This document shows, piece by piece, positions 10,041 to 19,079 of a DNA stretch of 64,000 nucleotides. The stretch comes from Bacteroidales bacterium H3 (GTDB taxonomy: Bacteria; Bacteroidota; Bacteroidia; Bacteroidales; Muribaculaceae), in assembly GCA_001701135.1 (NCBI GenBank), contig DAAN01000026.1:14633-78632 (forward strand), read 5' to 3'. Under the pieces are notes generated by a model. That model made no database searches, was not told where the DNA came from, and worked only from the letters and a program-made list of their open reading frames with translations. The translations under genes and the position numbers were made by a program. Within the stretch, counting starts at the first letter, position 1; each line of letters begins with the position of its first letter.

Positions 10041-11497
10041 TCAAGAGTGCATGGAATAAGCTCGGAAAGTGTGGGATGAGGGTGGATGGCGCCTGTGAGC
10101 GCCTCCACGGGGAGACCGGCCGAGATGGCCAGCGACAGTTCCATGATCAGCGACGAGGCATCGGGTCCGAGGATGGCGGCGCCTATCACCCGGCTCTCGG
10201 CAGGTGAATCAGTGCTTTTCTCAGCGCCGTTACCGGAGTTGTTTCCGGGGGTTACGAGCACCTTCACCAGGCCGTCGGTGGCGCCCATGGTGAGCGCTTT
10301 GCCGTTGGCTCGGACAGGGAGTTTGAGCACGCGGAAGTCGATGCCGCGCTCTTTGGCCTGCTCCTCGCTCAGGCCTGTGACTGCCAGTTCGGGCACGGTG
10401 AACACGCATGCCGGCACCGGTTCAAGCTGCACCTGCGGCGCCCGGCCTCCGCGACGACGGATGATGTCGGCCACCGCTGCACGCGCCTGGGCGGCGGCGG
10501 CATGGGCGAGCATGCAGCGGCCGTTGACATCGCCGATGGCATAGACACCCTCGGCGGCCGTGTGGAAACCGGCGTCGGTCTCAATCTTTCCGGCAACCAC
10601 TTTCACCCCTGCCTCCTCGGATCCGGCGGGTATCACGGGACGGCGCCCCACAGCCATGAGCACGCGGGCACACGTCACGCTGTCATCCTTTCCCTTGGCA
10701 GAGAATGCCACCTGCAGCTGCGGATAGAGGCGATGCTCCTCCATGGCGTCGGGAAGTTTCTCCACACCGGTCACCCGCGCCTGGAGATGAAATTTCACAC
10801 CGCGGCGCGAAAGCACCGAACGGAGCCTCTTCGCCACCTCGCGGTCGATGCCGGGAAGTATTTCAGGGCAATATTCCAGCACGTGCACCTCGCAACCGAA
10901 GGCGTTGAAGACCGATGCGAACTCCATCCCTATCACTCCGCCGCCGATTATCGCCATCGAGGGTACGGAATCGGCACAGCAGAGCAGAGAGTCGGAGTCG
11001 AGGCAGAGATCGGCGCCGGGGATGTCGGGGAGGGCAGGCGCCGCACCGGTGGCGATCACTATGTAGGGGGCGGTATACTCCATGCCGGCAGCCTCCACGG
11101 TGTGGGGTCCGGTGAAACGCGCGGTGCCCTGACACACATCCGCGCCACGGATGATACCGGCCACACCCTCGCGAAGCTCCTCCACGATGGCATCCTTGCG
11201 ATCGAGTATCTTCTGAAGCGACACTACGGGCTGCGGATCGGCGATGCCGATGCCAAACTCGCCGTCGGCCTTTCCCTGCGCCACCTCCACGCCAAATGCG
11301 GGCGCACCCTTCACTTCGAGGGCGGCCACGGCGCTGCGGCAGAAGGTTTTGGTGGGTATGCAGCCGCGGTTAAGGCAGGTGCCACCGAGCCGGTCGGCCT
11401 CCACAACGAGAGTTTTCAGTCCGGCCTTTACAGCGGCGGCCGCGGCGGTGTATCCGCCGGGACCGCTGCCGATTATGATGATGTCGTATTCGGTCAT
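10037..11497 (-). CDS. lpd: Dihydrolipoyl dehydrogenase (glycine cleavage L-protein)
   Basis: The 486-aa FAD enzyme reoxidises the dihydrolipoyl group of GcvH with NAD+. Visible elements: FAD-binding GSGPGG at residues 10-15, redox disulfide in GGTCLNRGCIPTK (C41 and C46), the NAD-binding GGGVIGMEFA around residue 185, a second nucleotide-binding AIGDVNG, and the C-terminal catalytic HPHPTLSE histidine-glutamate pair. The frame can be read from a TTG at 11524, but ATG 11497 matches the family N-terminus (MTEYDIIIIGSG). It sits 23 bases downstream of gcvPB, so this lpd copy is most likely dedicated to glycine cleavage rather than to a 2-oxoacid dehydrogenase complex. Confidence 0.96.
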   Translation of the reverse strand: MTEYDIIIIGSGPGGYTAAAAAVKAGLKTLVVEADRLGGTCLNRGCIPTKTFCRSAVAALEVKGAPAFGVEVAQGKADGEFGIGIADPQPVVSLQKILDRKDAIVEELREGVAGIIRGADVCQGTARFTGPHTVEAAGMEYTAPYIVIATGAAPALPDIPGADLCLDSDSLLCCADSVPSMAIIGGGVIGMEFASVFNAFGCEVHVLEYCPEILPGIDREVAKRLRSVLSRRGVKFHLQARVTGVEKLPDAMEEHRLYPQLQVAFSAKGKDDSVTCARVLMAVGRRPVIPAGSEEAGVKVVAGKIETDAGFHTAAEGVYAIGDVNGRCMLAHAAAAQARAAVADIIRRRGGRAPQVQLEPVPACVFTVPELAVTGLSEEQAKERGIDFRVLKLPVRANGKALTMGATDGLVKVLVTPGNNSGNGAEKSTDSPAESRVIGAAILGPDASSLIMELSLAISAGLPVEALTGAIHPHPTLSELIPCTLE

Positions 11498-11520
11498 TTT
11501 TCTCGGAAAAGATGTCAGTA

Positions 11521-13011
11521 TCAACTGATCATATCATAAGTAAGAACGGGTTCGAGAGCCGCTTTAGTATCATCGGGGCGCCCTATGGGAGTGTTGTGGG
11601 GCGCTGATTTAACAATTTCGGCACCTTCGGGGGTGGAAGCCTCGTCGGCAATGCGCAGCATCGTGTCGGCAAAGGCGTCGAGGGTCTCCAGGCTCTCGGT
11701 CTCGGTAGGCTCTATCATCAGCGATTCGTGGAAAAGGAGAGGGAAATAGATGGTGGGGGCGTGGAAACCGAAGTCGAGCAGGCGCTTGGCCACATCGAGG
11801 GTGGTCACGCCCTGACTTTTGTCGCGCAGGCCGTCGAACACAAATTCATGCTTGGTGAGACCTTCGATGGGGAGCAGATATTTATCCTTGAGACGGTGTT
11901 TGAGATATGTGGCGTTGAGGGTGGCCAGTTTGCCGGCCTCCATCAGCGCGTCGGTGCCGAGCGAGAGGATATAGGCAAGGGCGCGGGCCTCCACGGCGAA
12001 GTTGCCGAGGGTGCCGCTGACACTGCCGAGGGCGTCGGCCGACTCAATGATACGGAGCACAGTGTCGCCGCCGGGCTGCTCCTGAGCCACCACACGCGGA
12101 TTGGGCAGAAACTTCTCCAGCCCGGCGCGCACCCCCACCGGACCCGAGCCGGGACCTCCGCCGCCATGGGGCGTGGAAAATGTCTTGTGGAGGTTGATGT
12201 GCATCACGTCGAAACCCATGTCGCCGGGGCGTGCCACTCCGAGCATGGGATTGAGGTTGGCACCGTCGTAATACATCAGCGCGCCTGCCTCATGCACCAT
12301 GCGGGCAATTTCGGGGATGTTCTTCTCGAAGATGCCGAGAGTGTTGGGGTTGGTGAGCATCATGGCGGCCACTGTGTCGTCGAGCAGCGGAGCGAGGTCG
12401 GCGGTATCGACCGTGCCGTCAGCACGGCTCTTCACCTGCACCACCTCGAGACCGCAGACTGCAGCCGAAGCGGGGTTGGTGCCGTGGGCCGAGTCGGGCA
12501 CGATCACCTTGCGGCGCTTCTCACCCTCTCCGCGCGAGTAGTGGTAGGCGCGTATCACCATCAGCCCGGTCAGTTCGCCGTGGGCGCCTGCGTAGGGATT
12601 GAGGGTGAATTCGCTCATTCCCCCTATTTCGCTGAGGCAGCGCTGCAGCATATAGTAGATCGACAGAGCACCCTGGCATGCCTCGGAGGGCGCCAGCGGA
12701 TGCAACCCGGCGAAAGCGCTGTGGGCGGCAATCTCCTCGTTGATTTTGGGGTTATACTTCATGGTGCATGACCCTAAGGGATAGAAACCGGTGTCGACGC
12801 CGAAATTGTCGGCCGACATGTTGGTGTAGTGGCGCACCACGGTGAGTTCGTCGGCCTCCGGGAGGCCCGGCGGGTCAGTGCGGAGCATGCCGTCGGGGAT
12901 AGGTGCCACCTGCGGCGCCGCCTGGGGAGTGTCGCTCTGCGGAAGCGCGTAGCCCCGTCGGCCGGGGTGCGACACTTCAAATATGAGTTTGCCGTAAACT
13001 TCCTTGTTCAT
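11521..13011 (-). CDS. gcvPB: Glycine decarboxylase P-protein subunit 2
   Basis: The 496-aa PLP-carrying beta subunit of the split two-gene P-protein. It decarboxylates glycine and passes the aminomethyl group to lipoyl-GcvH. The PLP-binding lysine is K276 within HINLHKTFSTPHGGGGPG, and the phosphate-binding glycine-rich segment follows directly. Length and N-terminus (MNKEVYGKLIFEVS) fit the family. It follows gcvPA by 40 bases, and the two products form an alpha2beta2 enzyme. Confidence 0.97.
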   Translation of the reverse strand: MNKEVYGKLIFEVSHPGRRGYALPQSDTPQAAPQVAPIPDGMLRTDPPGLPEADELTVVRHYTNMSADNFGVDTGFYPLGSCTMKYNPKINEEIAAHSAFAGLHPLAPSEACQGALSIYYMLQRCLSEIGGMSEFTLNPYAGAHGELTGLMVIRAYHYSRGEGEKRRKVIVPDSAHGTNPASAAVCGLEVVQVKSRADGTVDTADLAPLLDDTVAAMMLTNPNTLGIFEKNIPEIARMVHEAGALMYYDGANLNPMLGVARPGDMGFDVMHINLHKTFSTPHGGGGPGSGPVGVRAGLEKFLPNPRVVAQEQPGGDTVLRIIESADALGSVSGTLGNFAVEARALAYILSLGTDALMEAGKLATLNATYLKHRLKDKYLLPIEGLTKHEFVFDGLRDKSQGVTTLDVAKRLLDFGFHAPTIYFPLLFHESLMIEPTETESLETLDAFADTMLRIADEASTPEGAEIVKSAPHNTPIGRPDDTKAALEPVLTYDMIS

Positions 13012-13051
13012 GGCTGTATGGATTCATTAATATGACCGGTCACAGATATTC

Positions 13052-14431
13052 CTACCGGTTACTGATTTTCTTAAGGATTGTACAGAGTGTCTCCACGTCG
13101 GCCGGTGTCTGCATTTCGGTGGCGGCAAGCATCAGCGCCGAAGAGTCGATTTTCACTCCGGCCAAGATGCCATATGATGCGCATTCGCTGATAAAACGGT
13201 CGACATCGCACTCCAGATCCACCACGAATTCATTGAAGAACGGACGGTGGGGATAGCGCAGACGCGCCTTGCCGGTCTTCTCCAGCTGATCGAGCAGATA
13301 CAGGGCGTTGCGGCGCGAGATGTCGCATACCTCACGCAGGCCCTCGTCGCCCATAAGCGACATGTAGACTGTGACCCACAGGGTCATCACTCCCTGGTTG
13401 GAGCAGATGTTGGAGGTGGCTTTGTCGCGGCGGATATGCTGTTCGCGGGCCTGGAGGGTGAGCACGAAGCATCGGTTGCCGCGGGAGTCGGCGGTGGCGC
13501 CCACCAGACGGCCCGGGAGCTTGCGCATCAGCGGCTTGTTGCAGCAGAGGAAACCGAGGTAGGGACCGCCATAGCTCAGCGGAATGCCCAGCGACTGTGC
13601 GTCGCCGCAGACGATGTCGGCACCGAGCGCGCCGGGCGATGCCAGCCGCGCAAGCAGCGAGGGGATGGTCTGCATTATCAGCAACGCGCCGGCGGCATGG
13701 ACCTCGTCGGCCAGCCCGGTGTGATCCTCCACGATGCCGTAGTAATTGGGATGGGGCACCAGCACAGCAGCCACCTCCTTGCCACGCTCCTCGAGAATGG
13801 CGCGGAGAGCGGCGCGGGATGTTACGCCATCCTCCTCGGGAATGTCGACAATTTCCACACCATGATAGCGGGCATAGGTGTCGATAACAGCGCGATAGCG
13901 CGGATTAAGCGTGGCCGACACAAGCACCGCGCGACGGCGGCGCTGCGACCCGGCGGCCATGAGCACAGCTTCGGCTGTGGCTGTGGCACCGTCGTACATC
14001 GAGGCGTTGGAGATCTCCATGCCTGTCAGACGCGCCATCAAGGTCTGGTATTCGAATATATATTTCAGTGTTCCCTGCGAGATTTCGGGCTGATAGGGGG
14101 TATAGGCGGTCATAAACTCCGAGCGCTCCACGATGCTGCGCACCGCCGAGGGCACCTGATGGTGGTAGAATCCGCCCCCGGCGAAGCAGGCCTCGCATGG
14201 CCAGTTCTCGCGGGCAAGGGAGTCGAAAAGCGAACGCAGACTCGTCTCGTCGAGTCCGCGGCGAAGTTTTCCGGGGGTTAGCTGCGGCGCCTGCGGGAGG
14301 CTGAATCCGTAGGGTTGCTTCATCCGCAGACCGGCGGGCACATCGGCGTAGAGGTCGTCGGGCGACCCTGCGCCGCAGACCCCGAGCATCTGCCTGATGT
14401 CGTCGGGGGTATGCGGGAAATATCTGTGCAT
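13052..14431 (-). CDS. gcvPA: Glycine decarboxylase P-protein subunit 1
   Basis: The 459-aa alpha subunit of the split P-protein; it has the PLP-transferase fold but no PLP lysine of its own and completes the active site of GcvPB. The sequence MHRYFPHTPDDIRQML is a typical start, and YTPYQPEISQGTLKYIFEYQ is the conserved family signature. The frame is open for another 14 codons upstream (to 14473), but that would overlap gcvH and lacks conservation; ATG 14431 gives the usual length. It lies 13 bases after gcvH. Confidence 0.96.
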   Translation of the reverse strand: MHRYFPHTPDDIRQMLGVCGAGSPDDLYADVPAGLRMKQPYGFSLPQAPQLTPGKLRRGLDETSLRSLFDSLARENWPCEACFAGGGFYHHQVPSAVRSIVERSEFMTAYTPYQPEISQGTLKYIFEYQTLMARLTGMEISNASMYDGATATAEAVLMAAGSQRRRRAVLVSATLNPRYRAVIDTYARYHGVEIVDIPEEDGVTSRAALRAILEERGKEVAAVLVPHPNYYGIVEDHTGLADEVHAAGALLIMQTIPSLLARLASPGALGADIVCGDAQSLGIPLSYGGPYLGFLCCNKPLMRKLPGRLVGATADSRGNRCFVLTLQAREQHIRRDKATSNICSNQGVMTLWVTVYMSLMGDEGLREVCDISRRNALYLLDQLEKTGKARLRYPHRPFFNEFVVDLECDVDRFISECASYGILAGVKIDSSALMLAATEMQTPADVETLCTILKKISNR

Positions 14432-14444
14432 GGCCGCGCTTTTT

Positions 14445-14816
14445 TCAGTGTGATTCCGAGGCGCAGAAGGCATCGTAGGCCTCCCGGTCCATAAGTTCAG
14501 TAAGTTGCGAGGGATCGGAAATCTCCACGGCGATAATCCAGTTTTGCATAGGATCCTGATTGATCAGACAGGGATTCTCCGAGAGGATGTCGTTGACCTC
14601 AATCACTTCGCCCGACACAGGCATGATAAGGTCGGAAGCGGCTTTCACCGATTCGATGGCACCGAATTCCTCACCTTTCTCAAAGGTGTCGCCGATTTCG
14701 GGCAGATCGACATAGACAACGTTGCCAAGCTGATGCTGGGCGAAATCCGATACGCCGATGTAGCCGCGTGCGGCCTCAACGCGCACATATTCGTGGGTTT
14801 TGCTGTAGTAAATCAT
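14445..14816 (-). CDS. gcvH: Glycine cleavage H-protein (lipoyl carrier)
   Basis: The 123-aa carrier protein that shuttles the aminomethyl intermediate between P-, T- and L-proteins. The lipoylated lysine is K58 in FGAIESVKAASD, the universal H-protein signature, and the start MIYYSKTHEYV is typical. It sits 30 bases after gcvT and just upstream of gcvPA. The upstream lplA in the same run could attach lipoate to K58. Confidence 0.97.
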   Translation of the reverse strand: MIYYSKTHEYVRVEAARGYIGVSDFAQHQLGNVVYVDLPEIGDTFEKGEEFGAIESVKAASDLIMPVSGEVIEVNDILSENPCLINQDPMQNWIIAVEISDPSQLTELMDREAYDAFCASESH

Positions 14817-14846
14817 GTTTTTTACGGTATTGTTCAGGAGTTGTTA

Positions 14847-15953
14847 TTAGGAGTTTTTATATGATTTCTTGAAGAATTTCTTTGAAACGACGGTTGCGGG
14901 GAACACCTTGCGGCGCACCTGCACCTGCAGGTCGGTGCCCATTGCCGAGTAGCGGACATCGATTAGGGCCAGACACACCGAGCGGTCGGTGGAGATGCCG
15001 CGGTAGCCGGTGGTCACCTCACCTATCTCCTCCCCTTCGGGCGATAGCACCTTGCAGCCGTGGCGGGCTATGGCGCGATCGTGAATCTCCAGTCCCACGA
15101 GTTTGCGGCGCGGACCCTCCTGCTTCTGCCTGCGGAGGGCTTCGCCGCCTATCATGTCGGGTTTGTCGAGTTTGACAAAGATGCCCAGACCGGCCTCGAG
15201 AGGAGTGACATCGTCGGAGAGTTCGTCGCCATAAAGAGGCAGGCCGACTTCGAAACGGAGTGTGTCGCGGCAACCGAGTCCGCAAGGCACCACGCGTCCC
15301 GACCCTAACAGCGATTCCCACATGGAGCGGATGAACGTGTGGGGGCCGTAGACCTCAAAGCCATCCTCGCCAGTGTAGCCTGTGCGGCTCACGATGATTT
15401 CGTCATCGCCGGCACGCATCTCTCGGAAGGTATAGAATTTGAGGTCGCGGCAAGGTATGCCGGCCACCTCCTCCATCACGCTCTCGGAGCGCGGCCCCTG
15501 CACTGCAAGCTGTCCGAGCGAATCCGACAGAAATTCCAGCGCCACACGGTAGCCTTCGGCATGCCGCACAATCCACTGTTCATCCTTGTCGATGTTGGCG
15601 GCATTGACAACAAGGAGGAAATTGTTGTGTCCCCGCTTGTAGACAAGCAGATCGTCGACTACGCCGCCGTTGTCGTGCAGCATCATGCCGTAGAAACACT
15701 GGCCGTAGGGGGCGCCGGTTATATCGTTGGAAAAAATGCGGTTGATAAAAAACTCTGCATCTTCGCCGGTGATGCCTATTTCGCCCATGTGGCTTACGTC
15801 GAACACACCGCAGGCCTCGCGGACAGCGCGGTGCTCCGCCTCGATGCCTGTGGACGGATACTCTATGGGCATATCGTAGCCGGCGAAGGGGCTCATGGTC
15901 GCCCCAAGAGCCACATGCAGGTCGTGCAGGCAGGTTTTTTTAAGTTCATCCAT
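14847..15953 (-). CDS. gcvT: Glycine cleavage T-protein (aminomethyltransferase)
   Basis: A 368-aa tetrahydrofolate-dependent aminomethyltransferase that releases ammonia and forms 5,10-methylene-THF. The N-terminus matches the family (LHDLHVALGATMSPFAGYDM), the VFDVSHMGEI motif is near residue 48-57, and the C-terminal domain carries the conserved GLGCRDTLRFEVGLPLYG stretch. The length is standard. The gene lies between lplA and gcvH; the 74 bases before it contain no recognisable glycine riboswitch. Confidence 0.97.
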   Translation of the reverse strand: MDELKKTCLHDLHVALGATMSPFAGYDMPIEYPSTGIEAEHRAVREACGVFDVSHMGEIGITGEDAEFFINRIFSNDITGAPYGQCFYGMMLHDNGGVVDDLLVYKRGHNNFLLVVNAANIDKDEQWIVRHAEGYRVALEFLSDSLGQLAVQGPRSESVMEEVAGIPCRDLKFYTFREMRAGDDEIIVSRTGYTGEDGFEVYGPHTFIRSMWESLLGSGRVVPCGLGCRDTLRFEVGLPLYGDELSDDVTPLEAGLGIFVKLDKPDMIGGEALRRQKQEGPRRKLVGLEIHDRAIARHGCKVLSPEGEEIGEVTTGYRGISTDRSVCLALIDVRYSAMGTDLQVQVRRKVFPATVVSKKFFKKSYKNS

Positions 15954-16027
15954 GGCTTATGAAGTTTATGTCAGGTATAATAAGTTTTTCTCAGATTCAA
16001 TCAGTTTTTTATCCGGAGTGGAATGTT

Positions 16028-17050
16028 CTAACCGGATATGATGAGACTCAGCAGAGCCTCGCGGGTGAGTCCGGCTATCACTGTTTCCGGATCGGTGTAG
16101 GCAATCGTTGCGGCCACTGCCTCGCGGGTCATCGCCACTCCCCGCAATCTGTCGAGCAGATTCTCGCCGGGGTCGCAAAGTGGAAAGAAATCTCCCTGAA
16201 GGACCACATTCTCTATCAGAGGCGGATCGCCGGGATCGCCGGCGGGACGGAGGCCGACGGTGACGGCAAACTCCCCTACTCCCTCTATCCTTGTGCGGCG
16301 CACCGCCGAATCGGCAGTGTAGCGGCCGTGGATCCACTCCTGCGACATATACCGGGCGGCGATACTCTCTATTGCGGCAATGTCGGCGTGAGTCATCATC
16401 TGCTCAGAATCGCATAGCGCCGTTGCCATGGAGCGTTTGAATTCCCCGATGCCGAGAACGGGAAGATGTTCTTTGACGGTGGTGATGTGCGACCTTACGG
16501 AATCGACACCTTTTGCCGTGAGCTTTGCCCGTGACGGCGTGATGGCGCTAACCATGGTGTCAGGATCGGCGTCAAACAGCATGGTGCCGTGGAGTATGTT
16601 GCGGTCGCTGCCGTCGGGTGCGGCTTCTGGGAGGCAGTAGAATGCGTTGCCGCTCACTTTCCTTTCTCCGATGCAGATGTCGTTGCGACCAGTGGCGCGG
16701 CCATCCAGTCCGAGAGCGCGGAGCTGCCCCGCCACCTGCGAGCAGAAGTCGGAAAAACGGCTCTCGAAAGTGCCGCCGGCCGAATTCACGGCACTAATCA
16801 TGATATTGTTACGGTCGGCATAGACACAACCGCCGCCACTGCGACGCCGGCAAATGTCGATACCCTTTTCGCGGCAGAAATCGATATTAACCTCTGTGAA
16901 CGGATTCTGACACCTTCCGATAATCACCGTAGGGTCAACCTGCCACATGAAGAAATAATCCCCTTCATAGTTGCATGCAAGGTACTCCTCCATTGCCAGA
17001 TAAAACGCCAGAGGGCGACGCTCATCAGATGACAGCAAGGCATGAATCAT
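16028..17050 (-). CDS. lplA: Lipoate-protein ligase A
   Basis: A 340-aa ligase that activates free lipoate with ATP and attaches it to lysines of lipoyl domains. The lipoate-binding RRRSGGGCVYADRNN motif (about residues 68-82) and the conserved GNAFY stretch with its preceding KVS lysine are present, and a C-terminal accessory domain follows, as in LplA proteins. It is the first gene of the minus-strand run and precedes gcvT by 74 bases, so its likely client is GcvH in the same operon. The AT-rich 350 bases upstream presumably hold the promoter, although no perfect Bacteroidota box stands out. Confidence 0.93.
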   Translation of the reverse strand: MIHALLSSDERRPLAFYLAMEEYLACNYEGDYFFMWQVDPTVIIGRCQNPFTEVNIDFCREKGIDICRRRSGGGCVYADRNNIMISAVNSAGGTFESRFSDFCSQVAGQLRALGLDGRATGRNDICIGERKVSGNAFYCLPEAAPDGSDRNILHGTMLFDADPDTMVSAITPSRAKLTAKGVDSVRSHITTVKEHLPVLGIGEFKRSMATALCDSEQMMTHADIAAIESIAARYMSQEWIHGRYTADSAVRRTRIEGVGEFAVTVGLRPAGDPGDPPLIENVVLQGDFFPLCDPGENLLDRLRGVAMTREAVAATIAYTDPETVIAGLTREALLSLIISG

Positions 17051-17410
17051 GTTAAATTGCAGGTTAATTCATCGAAATAGCTTATACTCCCAAAACAGAG
17101 ATAGCTTAGATTCCCAAAGTTATAAATTGTTTTCGACCCCCAAAAGTTTTTCACCCACAAAAAAATCTGTTATTCAGCACAAAAAATTAAAGCAAGAGGA
17201 TTGTAATTATAACCGGCGGCAAGAAAGCCGCCGCCCCACAACCCCGCAAACGTATGGAGGCTGTATGGGGCGGCGACTTTCCTGCCGCCGTTACTAAAAC
17301 GTATGGAGGCTATATGGGGCGGCGGTTTTCTAACCGCCGTTACGCAAACGTATGGAGGCTGCATGGGGCGGCGGCTTTCCTGCCGCCGTTAATCAAAAAA
17401 TTCTATTATT
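17051..17410. other. Intergenic region before lplA
   Basis: Non-coding. The first 160 bases are AT-rich and presumably carry the lplA promoter. The second half holds the repeat cluster described separately. I see no RNA gene and no credible ORF here. Confidence 0.6.
17213..17397. repeat. Three 49-bp tandem repeats plus an inverted partial copy
   Basis: Three direct copies start at 17251, 17300 and 17349, each beginning CGTATGGAGGCT and containing a GC-rich hairpin of the form GGCGGC...GCCGCC. A partial copy in the opposite orientation (17213-17250) precedes them. Copies differ at a few bases, and one change (TAACCGCCG in copy 2) is compensated in the other hairpin arm, which suggests the stem is maintained. 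There are no unique spacers, so it is not a CRISPR array. It resembles a REP/MITE-like intergenic family and may act as a terminator or transcript stabiliser after the DUF3078-like gene (17411), whose stop is adjacent. Confidence 0.8.
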
Positions 17411-18943
17411 TTACATTCTCGAGAAGCGGTAGGAGAATCCGATGGAGAGTATCTCCTTCAGCTGCCAACGGTGCCAGCGGGTGTCGGGGAGCCGTTTGGT
17501 CTGGGAATCGTAGCGCAGATGGGCATAGATGCGAGTGGTGAGGAAACGGTTGATGGCAAAGTCGACGGTATGCTCCCAGTCGCCCTGGAGGTATTCGTAG
17601 TTGGTGAACGCAAACAGACGTGTGTTGTAGGTGATGTTATAGGCGAGTTTGGCATAGAACGTAAGTTCCACGCTCGAACCATATTCGCTTTTGGTTGTCC
17701 TCCCCTCCTCGATGCCGAATGCAGTGGGATTGAGACGCGAGTTGGTACAGGTTTTCAGGTTATATGACAAGGGAGCCAAAGAGGCGTTGAAACGCACCGT
17801 GTTGCGGCGGTTCTGCACCGAATATGTCATACCGACACCCACGTTGAGCTGTCCGGGTGAGAGGAACGACGACACAAGATTGTCGGAGTTGATACGGTAG
17901 CTGTTGAGAAGCTGAGTCTTGAACTGCGTGTTGACCGAATAGTACCAGTGGCGCATAGCCTTGATGCCGAAACGCATATTTACCTGGAAGAGGTCTTCCG
18001 ATATGTTGTAGTTGTGGACGGTGTCGTCGGGAGCGTTGTTCACAGCCAACTTATAAGCCACATTGGTCTCGAACATCACATCGGGATGGAATTTCTGGTT
18101 GAGTTTGATGTTGTAGACCAGATTGGCTATCATGTTGAGGTTGGATTTGCCGCCCTGATACCAGTTGGGCGACACATAGGCCTGCGAGAACTGCAGCGAG
18201 GCATCGAACGTGTGGAGCCAGTTTATGCGGTCGATCTCGAGTGTAGGAGCTTTGTTTTCAGTGGCCGTACGCGGAGCCTGCTCCAGCTCGGTGACGGTGA
18301 GTTTTTCTGAAGAGGGATCTATCTTGATCACATACTTCTTTGGAGGTCGCGGCATGGTGGCCATATTGTAGGGTACCAGATCGGGATGGCGAAGCATGAA
18401 ATCCTGGAGAAATTTACGGTCGCGGCGCACGCGCAGCGCACGTCGTGTCAGCGTGGCTCCGGGAGCATCGGGCGAGGGCACTTGCCATTTGAAGGGGTCG
18501 CCGTTTTCCTGATCCATGTGTATATCGAACCGGTCAAAGATGAGCGGGAGGAAGAATGTGGGCTCGAAACCGAAGTCGTCGACCACGATTGTGGTGTCGG
18601 TAGGGAGCGTCATTCCGGGCAACAGCGCGTAGCCCTGCGGAATGGAGTCTACGCCGGTTTCAAACATATGGCTCATTGAAGATTTCACGTTGCTGACAGC
18701 ATTGGCTGTTGCGGCATTGGCCAGCGAATCGGCTTCGATCTCCTCGTAGCCCGAAAGGGTGTCGAACACGGTCTCGGCATCGTCGTCGATATATACATGG
18801 CCCGGCGACACAACCACGGTGTCGGGGTTCTCATATTCATCTTCGTCGCCGAGGTAGACCTGCGCCTGCGCTACAGGCGCCGCCAACATAGTGAAAACAG
18901 AAACCGCAAGTTTCCCTATTTTATAATATCTGGACAAGAACAT
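17411..18943 (-). CDS. DUF3078-like outer membrane beta-barrel protein
   Basis: A 510-aa exported protein with a signal peptide ending near AAPVAQAQ. Residues from about 215 onward alternate hydrophobic and polar in beta-strand style and end in an aromatic-containing C-terminus (FSYRFSRM), typical of barrels inserted by BamA. The stretch FDASLQFSQAYVSPNWYQGG followed by KSNLNM is the hallmark of DUF3078 family proteins of Bacteroidota. The N-terminal 200 residues are an acidic, low-complexity periplasmic region. Function is unknown. A good promoter lies upstream. Confidence 0.8.
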   Translation of the reverse strand: MFLSRYYKIGKLAVSVFTMLAAPVAQAQVYLGDEDEYENPDTVVVSPGHVYIDDDAETVFDTLSGYEEIEADSLANAATANAVSNVKSSMSHMFETGVDSIPQGYALLPGMTLPTDTTIVVDDFGFEPTFFLPLIFDRFDIHMDQENGDPFKWQVPSPDAPGATLTRRALRVRRDRKFLQDFMLRHPDLVPYNMATMPRPPKKYVIKIDPSSEKLTVTELEQAPRTATENKAPTLEIDRINWLHTFDASLQFSQAYVSPNWYQGGKSNLNMIANLVYNIKLNQKFHPDVMFETNVAYKLAVNNAPDDTVHNYNISEDLFQVNMRFGIKAMRHWYYSVNTQFKTQLLNSYRINSDNLVSSFLSPGQLNVGVGMTYSVQNRRNTVRFNASLAPLSYNLKTCTNSRLNPTAFGIEEGRTTKSEYGSSVELTFYAKLAYNITYNTRLFAFTNYEYLQGDWEHTVDFAINRFLTTRIYAHLRYDSQTKRLPDTRWHRWQLKEILSIGFSYRFSRM

Positions 18944-18975
18944 ATCTGACTGTGAAATCGTGGTTTATTACTTTG

Positions 18976-19007
18976 CAAAGTTAATCAATTTTAACGAGTG
19001 ATTCAAA
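18976..19007 (-). promoter_or_regulatory. Bacteroidota promoter of the DUF3078-like gene
   Basis: Read on the minus strand: -33 TTTG (complement of 19004-19007), 20 bases, then -7 TAACTTTG (complement of 18976-18983). This is an almost ideal match to the Bacteroidota housekeeping promoter, placed about 35 bases from the start codon. Confidence 0.7.
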
Positions 19008-19079
19008 AGCAAAGCTGATTTTTTAACAAGCTTTTTGCCGCTGAGGGAAGGAGCTACATTGAGTTGTGCCGGCTGCTCC

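Noticed and set aside
14816..16027. Glycine riboswitch upstream of gcvT or gcvH
   Set aside because: The intergenic gaps (30 and 74 bases) are too short and contain no glycine aptamer core.
17251..17397. Possible CRISPR array
   Set aside because: The copies are contiguous 49-bp repeats without unique spacers, and no cas genes are near.
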